Source of the DNA: JABMOV01 sp964654545
GTDB lineage: Bacteria; Fidelibacterota; Marinisomatia; Marinisomatales; JABMOV01
Direction: 5' to 3'
Assembly: GCA_964654545.1 (NCBI GenBank)
Contig: CAZZIU010000011.1
Coordinates: 25,986-89,985 of the forward strand
Length of the DNA stretch: 64,000 nt
Part shown: positions 18,572-26,956 of the stretch, piece by piece
Layout of the letters: every line of letters begins with the position of its first letter
Numbering within the stretch: the first letter of the stretch is position 1
Notes under the pieces: generated by a model
Seen by the model: the letters and a program-made list of their open reading frames with translations, nothing else
Told to the model about the DNA's origin: nothing
Database searches by the model: none
Position numbers and translations under genes: made by a program

Positions 18572-19204
18572 TTATAAATCGTTTGCCAAAGCATACTGTA
18601 CGAGTCCTGCCACATCATGTATTCCCAATTTATTCATGATGTTTTCTCTATGCTTGTCCACCGTCCGATTACTGATATAAAGTCTATCACTAATCTCTTT
18701 TGACGTCATTCGTTTGGCAATAAGATGTATTATTTCTCTCTCGCGAACAGTCAACTCCGGTTCGGGAATGTTTCCCATCGCATCTGGAAACTCCTGCAAA
18801 TCGGCAACCGTTTCCCGTAGCGAAGTGGAAAAAAACTGATCTCCACCCGCCACTTTCTGGACAGCTTCAATTAGCTGGCTGGCAGCAGAATGCTTCAGCA
18901 GATAGCCGGACACTCCGGCCAAAAGGGACTGATGGATATACTCACGACTGGAATACATGGAAAGAATGATAATTTTAATGTTTGGACATTTGGCGTTCAA
19001 TGCACGGGCGATGTGAATCCCATTCATTTCAGGCATGGATATATCAAGTAGCGCCACATCGGGCTGCTGTGAACAAATTTCTAGCAGGGCGGAGTTACCA
19101 TTATCGGCCCAACCGATTACGTCAATTTCCTTGTTGGTCGAAAGTAGCATAATAAGGCCCTCGCGAACAATGGCATGGTCATCGGCGACAAAAACGCGTA
19201 TCAT
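18572..19204 (-). CDS. NarL/FixJ family response regulator
   Basis: A 210-residue two-domain regulator. The receiver domain has acidic residues D8-D9 (VADDHAIVREG), the phospho-acceptor D54 (ALLDISMPEMNG) and the conserved lysine in YLLKHS. The LuxR-type helix-turn-helix spans about residues 148-206 (LTVREREIIHLIAKRMTSKE, TVDKHRENIMNKLGI). Phosphorylation should drive dimerisation and DNA binding. No histidine kinase lies next to it, so the partner is elsewhere. A 264-base gap separates it from the divergent aromatic amino acid hydroxylase gene. Confidence 0.93.
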   Translation of the reverse strand: MIRVFVADDHAIVREGLIMLLSTNKEIDVIGWADNGNSALLEICSQQPDVALLDISMPEMNGIHIARALNAKCPNIKIIILSMYSSREYIHQSLLAGVSGYLLKHSAASQLIEAVQKVAGGDQFFSTSLRETVADLQEFPDAMGNIPEPELTVREREIIHLIAKRMTSKEISDRLYISNRTVDKHRENIMNKLGIHDVAGLVQYALANDL

Positions 19205-19290
19205 TAGATAAAGTACACCCTTTCTTACAGGAAAAAAATTAAACGTTTACAAATGCATAAAAAACATCAAAAAATACGTATTTCTACGTA

Positions 19291-19320
19291 TTGACGGTAT
19301 TTACAAAAGCGGATTAGATT
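19291..19320 (+). promoter_or_regulatory. candidate sigma-70-like promoter for a short leader or small RNA
   Basis: TTGACG at 19291-19296 is followed after eighteen bases by TAGATT at 19315-19320. A transcript from here would start near 19327 and meet the terminator at 19375-19402, giving roughly 75 nucleotides. This is inferred from motif match alone. Confidence 0.4.
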
Positions 19321-19374
19321 ATTCGCGTGTCTTGCTAAGTCAAGTGTGCCTTATAAATGGAGAGTGGCTTATAT

Positions 19375-19402
19375 AAGCCCCGGTGGGAACCGGGGCTTTT
19401 GA
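19375..19402 (+). terminator. strong hairpin terminator upstream of the aromatic amino acid hydroxylase gene
   Basis: A perfect ten-base stem AAGCCCCGGT/ACCGGGGCTT (19375-19384 with 19389-19398) has a GGGA loop and is followed by TTGACTTTTT. No gene end lies upstream on this strand, so it ends a short leader, a small RNA, or acts as an attenuator for the gene at 19469. Confidence 0.7.
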
Positions 19403-19468
19403 CTTTTTGAGAGATTTGTTTCCTTCCCCTGGCTCTGTAAATTTACCTGACCCCCATAAAGCAGAATA

Positions 19469-20407
19469 ATGGCACACCAAACGCAACAATATGACTATCT
19501 TTTTTCAAACATAAAGCCAAACGCAATTGGTGGTATAAAAATTTTAGGTCGCAGCGATCAATTCATAAAGCCGCAATTGTACGATGAAATAACGAATCTG
19601 GAGAATAAAATATGGGCGGGTTTATACCAGAACCAGGAGCAATTGCTTGACCAATATGCATCTCGGGAATATTTATTGGGAACGAAAGCACTTCCAATAC
19701 CGCGTGATAGATTTCCAAATTTTGAAGAAATTTCACCATTGATTGAAAATGCAACCGGTTGGTCACTGGTGCCTGTAGCTGGTTTTCTAGACGAAGAATT
19801 ATTCTTCGATTTAAATGCCAACCGTCAGTTTCCCGTTACAGATATAATTCGTCAATCTCCCCGCTTTGAGGAAAAATACGCGGGGAAGTCCATTCAGAAC
19901 GATGAAGACTATACACCAGAACCAGACATATTTCATGATATACAGGGACATGTCCCCTTTTTAATGAATAAAGAATATGCTCGATTTTTAGCGGATATGG
20001 GTATGCTTGGGTACGAAATCCTTCAGGACAAACGAGAGCTGGGCACAGAGTTGATTGCACACAACCTGAAACGCCTGCAAAACTTTGCCTGGTGGACGTA
20101 TGAATTCGGCTTAGTAAGGAAACAGCAAGAAACAGATCGATTCCGGCGAAACCCAAATGACATTGATGTTGAAATTTATGGTGCCGGTATTATTTCATCT
20201 CACGAGGAAACCTTGAATGTAATTCACTGTGCCAAAGGTGAGTCACAGCGATCGCGATTTCTTCCTTTTGATATAAAATCCATCATCATGACGCGATTCG
20301 ATTACAGCAACCTTCAGGATCGTTATTATGTTGTCGATTCGATGCAGGTTTTATACGAGTCTTTTTACAATAATCAGGAGCTGTTTTGGTTTGATGGAAA
20401 AAAATAA
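19469..20407 (+). CDS. phhA: aromatic amino acid hydroxylase (phenylalanine 4-monooxygenase type)
   Basis: A 312-residue non-haem iron enzyme that hydroxylates phenylalanine to tyrosine using molecular oxygen and a tetrahydropterin. The iron site is visible: H156 and H161 in PEPDIFHDIQGHVPFL and the glutamate E212 in WWTYEFGL. There is no N-terminal ACT regulatory domain, as expected for bacterial forms. The following lipoprotein gene starts just after or overlapping its end. Substrate preference (Phe, Trp or Tyr) cannot be settled by eye. An oxygen-requiring enzyme in a genome with pyruvate:ferredoxin oxidoreductase suggests facultative or microaerobic life. Confidence 0.88.
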   Translation: MAHQTQQYDYLFSNIKPNAIGGIKILGRSDQFIKPQLYDEITNLENKIWAGLYQNQEQLLDQYASREYLLGTKALPIPRDRFPNFEEISPLIENATGWSLVPVAGFLDEELFFDLNANRQFPVTDIIRQSPRFEEKYAGKSIQNDEDYTPEPDIFHDIQGHVPFLMNKEYARFLADMGMLGYEILQDKRELGTELIAHNLKRLQNFAWWTYEFGLVRKQQETDRFRRNPNDIDVEIYGAGIISSHEETLNVIHCAKGESQRSRFLPFDIKSIIMTRFDYSNLQDRYYVVDSMQVLYESFYNNQELFWFDGKK

Positions 20408-20435
20408 TGCCCACATAAGAGACATCCGACAAAAC

Positions 20436-21020
20436 ATGTCCAAACACGTCGTAAAAACACTATTTTTGCTCCTGTTATTTATGGTGGGGTGTTTAACAAT
20501 CAAGCCGAGCCTAAAAACGCTCTCAGAGGAAAACCCGGCCTATGTGGTAGCCCACCGGGATTCACTATTGCCCGTTATCGCCAAACATCCTGAAAAGAAA
20601 GCACATCTTATACAGGCATATCTTAACCTTGCCGATCAGGCGCTTGCCCGGGAGGCGTTTTCTACCGCGGAAAAGTACCTGTCGAGTGCATTAATAATTG
20701 ATGAAGGCAATCCGGACGTCAAATATTATCTGGCCATGGCCAATGGATTACAATTATATAAAAAGGGCAGTCAGAGCCAATTGTGGGATGCCATTGAACA
20801 GTTTAGCCGAGCCTCCGTTATAAAACCTGAAGATGGCCTGGCCATTTATTGGATGGCAAAGGGATACTATAAAAAGGACGACACTGACTACGAAAATATC
20901 ATTGATTTATATACAAAATCGCTGGAACTGGGATTACCTGCAACAGAAAAGGCCGATGCGGAGGAACGGGTTGATAAAGTAAAAAAAGAAAAAGAATTAA
21001 TGGAATCATTTTGGAATTAA
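20436..21020 (+). CDS. TPR-containing lipoprotein
   Basis: A roughly 194-residue lipoprotein. I start at ATG 20436 because it gives a compact signal sequence (MSKHVVKTLFLLLLFMVGC) with a lipobox ending FMVGC. ATG 20394, overlapping the hydroxylase stop, is an alternative that adds 14 residues. The rest is helical with tetratricopeptide-like repeats, for example QALAREAFSTAEKYLSSALI and AIEQFSRASVIKPEDGLAIY. Such proteins are usually scaffolds for envelope complexes. No specific function is recognised. The next gene starts 17 bases downstream, so phhA, this gene and the M32 peptidase probably form one transcript. Confidence 0.75.
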   Translation: MSKHVVKTLFLLLLFMVGCLTIKPSLKTLSEENPAYVVAHRDSLLPVIAKHPEKKAHLIQAYLNLADQALAREAFSTAEKYLSSALIIDEGNPDVKYYLAMANGLQLYKKGSQSQLWDAIEQFSRASVIKPEDGLAIYWMAKGYYKKDDTDYENIIDLYTKSLELGLPATEKADAEERVDKVKKEKELMESFWN

Positions 21021-21037
21021 AACATTCAGGAGAAAGA

Positions 21038-22552
21038 ATGGAAGCACTTGAAAAGCTAAAGAAAGAATTACGTGTCATCGCCAATTTCCACGGAGCGGCG
21101 TCATTGCTGCACTGGGATCAGGAAACCTTTATGCCCCCCGGAGGTGGTGATGCCCGCGCAGAACAGATAGCGCTTTTAGAAACATTGGCGCACGAACATT
21201 TGGTTGGAGAAAAAATCACATCATCTTTAGGCGAACTGGTCAACCTGAGCAACGGAAAACCCAACCCATCATTGTCGACAGAAAATCAACGATTGGCAGC
21301 TGAAACGTGGCGGACTTACCATCGAGCGGCCGCTCTGCCACCGGATTTTGTAGAAGACCTATCGAAGACAACATCACGCGCTCAGCAAATTTGGGCCGAT
21401 GCGCGCAAGAAAAATGATTTCCAGGCTTTTGCACCATGGCTGGAAAAAATCATACAACTCAAGCACAAAGAAATTGAATATATTGGCGCAAAAGAAACGC
21501 CCTATGACACACTCCTTGATGGGTTTGAACCAGAGATGACATCAGCCGAGGTAACGCGGTTATTTAACGATGTCCGGGATCGCCTAATCCCGCTCGTGAA
21601 AAAAATAAAAATTGCCAATGTTGATACCGGGCAGGAAGTGTTAAAGCGAAAATACGATCTGGATAAACAGTGGGCTTTTGGTTTGGACATATTAAAGGAT
21701 ATGGGTTATGATCTCAATTGTGGGCGACAGGATCGTTCCGCCCATCCATTTACAATCAGTTTTCATCCCAGCGACGTGAGAATCACCACACGAATCGATG
21801 AGCATGATTTCTTATCTGGCTTTTCAAGCACCGTGCATGAGGGTGGACATGGGCTTTATGAGCAGGGTTTAAGCGCAGACTGGTTTGGTACCCCATTTGG
21901 GGAAGCAATTTCATATGGTATTCACGAAAGCCAGTCGAGACTTTGGGAAAACCTAGTAGGATTAAGTCGGCCTTTCTGGGAACACTACTATCCAAAACTT
22001 CAAAAGCTGTTTCCGGAAAACCTGTCAGAGACATCATTAGATCAATTCTATAGAGCTATCAACACCGTTAAGCCATCCCTGATTCGCGTCGACGCCGATG
22101 AAGCGACATACAATCTCCATATCATGTTACGTTTTGAGATTGAAAAGCAGATCATTAACGAAGGTATTCCCGTATCAGAGCTTCCAACACTTTGGGATGA
22201 TACCATGGAAGAATATCTTGGGATACGTCCTGACAAAGATGCGAATGGAGTATTGCAGGATGTACACTGGTCGTTCGGCGGCTTTGGATACTTCCCAACC
22301 TATGCCCTGGGAAACCTTTACAATGTTCCCATTCTAAATCAGGCCAAAAAGGAAATATCGGACCTGGAAAATAATATTGCGAATGGAAACCTATTAGAAT
22401 TACGCGAATGGCTTCGAAAAAACGTGCATGAAATTGGTCGCCGAAAAACGGCAGCTGAATTAATTCTAAGCCTTACCGGACAACCCCTGTCGGCCGAACC
22501 CTTCATGGATTATCTTGAAAACAAGTATACAGAAGTATATAATTTGTCATAG
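21038..22552 (+). CDS. M32 family metallocarboxypeptidase (Taq type)
   Basis: A 504-residue cytoplasmic carboxypeptidase. The zinc motif HEGGH is at residues 267-271 in STVHEGGHGLYEQG, followed by the family motif HESQSRLWEN about thirty residues later. The N-terminal LHWDQETFMPPGG and the C-terminal DVHWSFGGFGYFPTYALG are highly characteristic. The enzyme removes C-terminal residues one by one with broad specificity. I start at ATG 21038 because AGGAGA at 21028-21033 lies at the right distance; the frame is open further upstream but has no comparable site. Confidence 0.95.
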   Translation: MEALEKLKKELRVIANFHGAASLLHWDQETFMPPGGGDARAEQIALLETLAHEHLVGEKITSSLGELVNLSNGKPNPSLSTENQRLAAETWRTYHRAAALPPDFVEDLSKTTSRAQQIWADARKKNDFQAFAPWLEKIIQLKHKEIEYIGAKETPYDTLLDGFEPEMTSAEVTRLFNDVRDRLIPLVKKIKIANVDTGQEVLKRKYDLDKQWAFGLDILKDMGYDLNCGRQDRSAHPFTISFHPSDVRITTRIDEHDFLSGFSSTVHEGGHGLYEQGLSADWFGTPFGEAISYGIHESQSRLWENLVGLSRPFWEHYYPKLQKLFPENLSETSLDQFYRAINTVKPSLIRVDADEATYNLHIMLRFEIEKQIINEGIPVSELPTLWDDTMEEYLGIRPDKDANGVLQDVHWSFGGFGYFPTYALGNLYNVPILNQAKKEISDLENNIANGNLLELREWLRKNVHEIGRRKTAAELILSLTGQPLSAEPFMDYLENKYTEVYNLS

Positions 22553-22650
22553 ACGTTGCTTTCAGATAAATAAAAACGAAAGGTTAAAATTCCAGAAAAG
22601 GGCTGTAAAATAGGCCTTTAGAAGGTGAAATTGATGTGATGGATTAATTC

Positions 22651-22679
22651 TTGACTGGTTAAATTTTTCACGGTAATAT
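22651..22679 (+). promoter_or_regulatory. promoter of the motor-like operon
   Basis: TTGACT at 22651-22656 and TAATAT at 22674-22679 are separated by exactly 17 bases, a good sigma-70-type arrangement. The predicted start near 22686 leaves a leader of about 46 bases before the first gene. Confidence 0.6.
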
Positions 22680-22686
22680 TTACTGT

Positions 22687-22708
22687 CTTGGTGTTTTAGA
22701 ACGCCAAG
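22687..22708 (+). other. hairpin at the predicted 5' end of the motor-like operon mRNA
   Basis: CTTGGTGTT (22687-22695) pairs with AACGCCAAG (22700-22708) over nine base pairs with one G-T pair and loop TTAG. It begins at the predicted transcription start and ends 12 bases before the GAGG ribosome site. It has no T tract, so it is more likely to protect the 5' end of the mRNA than to terminate. Confidence 0.5.
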
Positions 22709-22731
22709 AGCTGCAAATCCGAGGTAGTATA

Positions 22732-23871
22732 ATGAAATTTGAGGCGCACATGAAAAGGCTCATCATAGCTGTAATAGTGCTATGCGCCCTCTCTTCCTTT
22801 GTGATCCCTGCCGACACATATTCCATTGAAGGAGTAGTGTTGGATGTGAAAGGGGAAAAAGCGGTAACCACGTTATTGCTGCAAACGGAAGATGGCGTTG
22901 AGGTTCAGAGAACCGAAACGAAAAAGCGCATGGGCAAAGGCAAGTTTAAGTTTAAAAAAGTTTTGCCTGGTGAATATGTAATTGATATAAATGCGGGACC
23001 ATTGGGACAGGCTTCTGTGCCGGTTTCCATTATTGCGGACGATCTTGAAGATCTGGAAATCCACCTTTCTTCCGCACCAAAAACACCAGTAAAAAGTGCA
23101 ACCGAACCGGTGGCCTCAACGCCCACCAGCTCTGGCGGCCAGGATCAATCATATATCATAAACGAACTTAGCTTTGAAATCAAAAAAATGGTTGCCGAAA
23201 TAAAAAACCTGAACTCTGAAGTGGAAGATTTGAAAGCCATGAGCAAAATGTGGGTTAATCCACTGGCGATCTACACCAAAGAAATCATTTTGAAAAACGG
23301 CAGTACCGTTTTTGGAAAAATAGTATATCAGGATGATAAGACCATGAAAGTGGAAACGCTGGTTGGTTATTTAATCATTGAGCGCGACAACATTGTGCGC
23401 GTTGTCGACAACATCATCACTGAGGAGCAACAGGAATATATTCCAGAGCAAGTACGGGATAGCTATTCTCCGCCCCCAATGCCCAAATTAGCGCAACCTC
23501 AATACACTTCTGCAGATCCCATGGATCGTGCCGCCTCAAAGCAATATTCTGCAAATTGTGTATTGGTGGGTAATATTGCCGAGAAAAAGGATAAACAGGG
23601 CAATTTAATTTTTACCGGTGAGATTAAAAATATCGGCGGTCGCCGAGCAGACTTCGTAAAAGTTGATTTCGTTTTTAGAAAAAACTGGAGCGGCGAAACA
23701 AAAACACTGACCTCCTTTGTTCGTGGAGCCTACCATACGTTTGATTCTGGCATTACAACAGATGCTTCTCTCTTGCCTGGGGCGGTCGGAACCTTTGAGC
23801 TGTACGTTCCCCATTCTTTTGGATCCTTTATTGGCTACTCCTATGTTATTGATTGGGAAGAATACGAATAA
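22732..23871 (+). CDS. exported coiled-coil protein with FxLYD-like C-terminal domain (motor-like operon gene 1)
   Basis: A 379-residue exported protein of no recognised function. A signal peptide spans about residues 1-27. A small beta domain (30-112, SIEGVVLDVKGEKAVTTLLL onward) resembles carboxypeptidase-regulatory or Ig-like modules. A predicted coiled coil is at about 143-170. A compact beta module at 183-226 (IILKNGSTVFGKIVYQDD) recalls Sm-like folds. The C-terminal part (272-379; GEIKNIGGRRADFVKVDFVF) resembles an FxLYD domain. GAGG at 22721-22724 sets the start at ATG 22732. It opens an operon running without a break to the FliG-like gene; the next ATG follows after eight bases. I infer a periplasmic or outer-membrane-facing accessory to the motor-like machine. 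Confidence 0.7.
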   Translation: MKFEAHMKRLIIAVIVLCALSSFVIPADTYSIEGVVLDVKGEKAVTTLLLQTEDGVEVQRTETKKRMGKGKFKFKKVLPGEYVIDINAGPLGQASVPVSIIADDLEDLEIHLSSAPKTPVKSATEPVASTPTSSGGQDQSYIINELSFEIKKMVAEIKNLNSEVEDLKAMSKMWVNPLAIYTKEIILKNGSTVFGKIVYQDDKTMKVETLVGYLIIERDNIVRVVDNIITEEQQEYIPEQVRDSYSPPPMPKLAQPQYTSADPMDRAASKQYSANCVLVGNIAEKKDKQGNLIFTGEIKNIGGRRADFVKVDFVFRKNWSGETKTLTSFVRGAYHTFDSGITTDASLLPGAVGTFELYVPHSFGSFIGYSYVIDWEEYE

Positions 23872-23879
23872 TTAGTACA

Positions 23880-24800
23880 ATGAATCGTAAGCAGTCATCC
23901 ATACAAAGGGTTTTGTTGCTTTCCGTGGTTATTGTACTTTGTCCAATAGTGGCCCAACAGGAAACCCCCGTTTCAACAGCTGACATTTTTTTCCTTGATC
24001 TTGGTATCGTAATCGAACCAACCACTGGAAATGAAAAATATTCGCGACTTGTTGAAAACACCTCTGATGAGATCAAACTAAAAATAAAGAAGGTGGAAAG
24101 TGGGTCTGTCTACATGGCGGCCTCCAAAGAAATGTTAACCGCATTGCAGCGGATTCAAACGCGGATGGATGAACTGGAGACCACCTTTCAAAATGAAATA
24201 CATTCCCTTAAAGACGAAAACAAAGAGCTAAGGGGAATGTTGGCCGAATACACCCGACCACCGCTACAAGAACCATCGCGCCCATCCATTGATATTGCTT
24301 CCGTTGAGGAAGATCTTACAATCCTAAACGAAGTTACGACCAAATCTGAAACACCCATGATGAAAACCGTTCCAAAAATGGAAGCACCAAAACAGAAAAA
24401 AGAAGCGACGAAAAAACCTGCTTTCAGCGCGGCTGTCTACATGAACGGTGTTATGGCATATCAAAAGGAAGATTATCAGGAAGCAATTCATCAATTTATG
24501 GATTTGGATTTATCCAAAACGGACCGAACGACAGCATCAAACATTTTATATTGGATTGCCGATGCACACCAACAGCTTGGGGATTATCAGACCGCCATTG
24601 GTATTCTGGACCAACTTTTGCGCATTCCAAAATCAGACCGAACGGATGATGCGTTGATTCAAAAAGGCTTATTATACAGAAAAACCGGACAGGAAAACTT
24701 GGCACTGGAAACATTTAGTATGGTCGTAAATCAATTTCCGGAAAGCGATTATCTGCGGTTAGCTCAATTGGAATTAAAAAAGGCGGAACTTATCCCATGA
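23880..24800 (+). CDS. exported coiled-coil/TPR protein, CpoB-like layout (motor-like operon gene 2)
   Basis: A 306-residue protein. The signal sequence is within residues 10-26 (VLLLSVVIVLCPIVAQ). A coiled coil spans about 82-125 (EMLTALQRIQTRMDELETTF). A Lys/Pro-rich linker follows. Tetratricopeptide-type repeats cover 183-302, including AVYMNGVMAYQKEDYQEAIH, DAHQQLGDYQTAIGILDQLL and RKTGQENLALETFSMVVNQF. The coiled-coil plus TPR plan resembles CpoB/YbgF of the Tol-Pal system, which couples envelope layers, but I do not claim orthology. I start at ATG 23880, which gives the signal peptide; the frame is open slightly upstream. Its stop overlaps the next start (ATGA). Confidence 0.7.
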   Translation: MNRKQSSIQRVLLLSVVIVLCPIVAQQETPVSTADIFFLDLGIVIEPTTGNEKYSRLVENTSDEIKLKIKKVESGSVYMAASKEMLTALQRIQTRMDELETTFQNEIHSLKDENKELRGMLAEYTRPPLQEPSRPSIDIASVEEDLTILNEVTTKSETPMMKTVPKMEAPKQKKEATKKPAFSAAVYMNGVMAYQKEDYQEAIHQFMDLDLSKTDRTTASNILYWIADAHQQLGDYQTAIGILDQLLRIPKSDRTDDALIQKGLLYRKTGQENLALETFSMVVNQFPESDYLRLAQLELKKAELIP

Positions 24801-26152
24801 AAATGAAAAGATATTTATTGTTTTTGCTATGGATATCCACCGTCGGATATTCAGCAACGCGGGTAGCTTATACCAGACCCGGCGTCATGATGAAAATCCC
24901 TACCAGTCTACCGGAGAGAAGCCCCTACCTATTCCAAACAGGCTTTGGAATAGAAATCCACAATTTTGCAAAACTCAATACAGCCAAGGGCGTGCGTTTC
25001 GAAGCGGAACTTGGAAAAAACTTTTTGATGGGATTTTCTTCTGCTATCGGCGGTGATACGACCGCTGTAGCAAACCTGGCATCGTCTCAGGTTAATGCAC
25101 CGGTAGAATTTGGGTTTCATTTGCAACAACGGATTTATTCTTACAATGATATATCAGTCTCCGTTGGCTTGCAGGATATAGTTTTTGAAAACCAGAACAA
25201 CAAGGGCTTGAGTCTTGATCCGAAACAATTGTCGTTTTTTGTTGTGATCGGAAGCAACAAGCCGTTGGGCAATTACACCATGAATACCTTTTTGGGCTTT
25301 GGTAGTGGCGGTTTCGCTGCCGCAGATTCTGTGGCGCCACCAGACACTGCAGGTATGAGCTACGGTGTATTTGCCGGATTTTTACTTAATACACCCTATT
25401 TTGAAAAATGGGGCGGAATGGATTTCGTGGGTGAATTCGATGGAACAGGCGTCAATGTGGGACTCCGCATCCCCCTTACCTCGGATTATCGCTTAAGCCT
25501 TGGATTCACCCACATTGAAAAATTACCAACGATGAAAGATCGTTATTGGAAGGGGCATCCGGCTGTTACCTTTGGATTAGAGATGGCAGTACCAAGGGCT
25601 CCTTCGGGAAGTCGCGCTGGCGGCGGACCCTCTCCGGCGGTATCCGGTCAAATGAAATTACCAGGAACGGAAGAGCAGTTTACCCAAATTGACTCCACCT
25701 TACAAATGGCAGATTATACCGTACACTCTCTTAGAGATTCGATGGATATGATGAACAATGAAATGAGAAACCTAATTATTCGGTTGTCTGCCATGGAGCA
25801 ACATGCAAAAGCGATGGAAGATTCGCTCATGGGGATGGTGCTTAAATCAAACGTATCCGAAAACAATATGAATGAGGCCATGCGTCATTTGTCAAGATCC
25901 TTGCGCTATTTTTACTCCGGTAACTATCGCCGCGCCTTGCAGGAAGTAGAATCATCTCTGGAGCTGAATCCAAACCTGGCGCTGGCATACGCAAGGCGTG
26001 GTTCTATCTATTACAAGCTGGGCGATATCCAGCGCGCAACCATCGACTGGAACCTAGCCCTTCGATTGGATCCGGAATACGAAGACGTGCGCAACATTTT
26101 GAAGGCGTTACATGAAAACCGTCTAAAATCAACCAGTTTACTAGAGGAATAA
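24797..26152 (+). CDS. probable outer-membrane-associated protein with C-terminal coiled coil and TPR (motor-like operon gene 3)
   Basis: A 451-residue exported protein. A signal peptide spans about residues 1-20. Residues 25-270 are beta-rich with alternating, aromatic-ended strands (FGLEM, GFGSGGF, YGVFAGFLLNTPYF, YRLSLGFTHIEKLP), suggesting an outer-membrane beta-barrel or barrel-like domain. A Gly/Pro-rich hinge leads to a coiled coil at about 290-355. TPR repeats follow to about 440 (RYFYSGNYRRALQEVESSLE, YYKLGDIQRATIDWNLALRL). The coiled coil and TPR would face the periplasm. It overlaps the previous gene by four bases and precedes the MotA-like gene by ten. I infer a bridge between outer membrane and inner-membrane motor. 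Confidence 0.65.
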   Translation: MKMKRYLLFLLWISTVGYSATRVAYTRPGVMMKIPTSLPERSPYLFQTGFGIEIHNFAKLNTAKGVRFEAELGKNFLMGFSSAIGGDTTAVANLASSQVNAPVEFGFHLQQRIYSYNDISVSVGLQDIVFENQNNKGLSLDPKQLSFFVVIGSNKPLGNYTMNTFLGFGSGGFAAADSVAPPDTAGMSYGVFAGFLLNTPYFEKWGGMDFVGEFDGTGVNVGLRIPLTSDYRLSLGFTHIEKLPTMKDRYWKGHPAVTFGLEMAVPRAPSGSRAGGGPSPAVSGQMKLPGTEEQFTQIDSTLQMADYTVHSLRDSMDMMNNEMRNLIIRLSAMEQHAKAMEDSLMGMVLKSNVSENNMNEAMRHLSRSLRYFYSGNYRRALQEVESSLELNPNLALAYARRGSIYYKLGDIQRATIDWNLALRLDPEYEDVRNILKALHENRLKSTSLLEE

Positions 26153-26162
26153 CGGAGCACTT

Positions 26163-26951
26163 ATGGATCTAGCAACTATCATTGGAATTATTGTAGGCCT
26201 TGGCTCAATCGTAAGCGGAATTTGGCTAGCAGCTTCAGCTGCAGGAGCCAGCATGGCAGGATTCCTGTCCACGTCAAGTTTTGCCATTGTGTTCGGCGGG
26301 ATGGTCGCATCTGTCTCGGTGGCATTTCCTTTATCGGAAGTGATGAAGCTGGGTTCCGCAATGGGAGCTGTTTTTAAAGGAAGTAAAGCAAAATTAGGCG
26401 ATTATGTTGATATGGCCGTGGGCGTAGCGGAAGTTTCGCGTAAGGGCGCTGCGGATCTGGAAAAAGAAATTCAATCAATCCGATATCCCTTTTTTAGAGA
26501 TGGTGTACAAATGGTTGTTGATGGGTATTCTCTGGAAGAATTAACAGAAATTTTGGTTACGCGAATAGATTATCGGGAAATCAGAGAAAAAAGCCAGGCT
26601 GATTTGTTTAAAACGATGGGTAACATGGCCCCGGCCTGGGGAATGATTGGAACGTTGATCGGTTTGGTTATTATGTTGGCCGGATTTGGAGGCGACGAAG
26701 GGGGCGGCACTGCTGCATTGGGCTCAGGAATGTCGGCGGCTCTCATCACCACCTTTTACGGTGCGGTATTCGCCAATTTGTTTTTCCTCCCAATGTCGGC
26801 AAAATTATCTATGCGCATCACATTTACCAATACCATGCAATCCATGTTGGTAGAGGCAACCCGTCTGGTGCACCAGAAAAAGCACCCGCTTATCGTCAGG
26901 GAAAAATTGAATTCGTACATTCCTCCTAAAGAATGGAAATCTGAAGCGTAA
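26163..26951 (+). CDS. motA: MotA-like stator channel subunit
   Basis: A 262-residue MotA/TolQ/ExbB-family protein with MotA layout. Two N-terminal membrane segments (about 3-22 and 36-58) are followed by a cytoplasmic domain of about 95 residues and two more segments (153-176 and 190-212). Conserved prolines are P157 in APAWGMIGTLIGLVI and P210 in FFLP, matching the E. coli P173 and P222 positions. R93 and E100 in RKGAADLEKEI probably correspond to the FliG-facing charges R90/E98; that alignment is by eye. In flagella MotA with MotB forms the ion channel that pushes FliG. CGGAG precedes the ATG. The MotB-like gene follows after five bases. Confidence 0.88.
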   Translation: MDLATIIGIIVGLGSIVSGIWLAASAAGASMAGFLSTSSFAIVFGGMVASVSVAFPLSEVMKLGSAMGAVFKGSKAKLGDYVDMAVGVAEVSRKGAADLEKEIQSIRYPFFRDGVQMVVDGYSLEELTEILVTRIDYREIREKSQADLFKTMGNMAPAWGMIGTLIGLVIMLAGFGGDEGGGTAALGSGMSAALITTFYGAVFANLFFLPMSAKLSMRITFTNTMQSMLVEATRLVHQKKHPLIVREKLNSYIPPKEWKSEA

Positions 26952-26956
26952 AGATT

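Noticed and set aside
19357..19410. Aromatic leader peptide controlling phhA
   Set aside because: No ribosome site, only single Tyr, Trp and Phe codons, and it runs through the hairpin; mentioned only as part of the leader finding.
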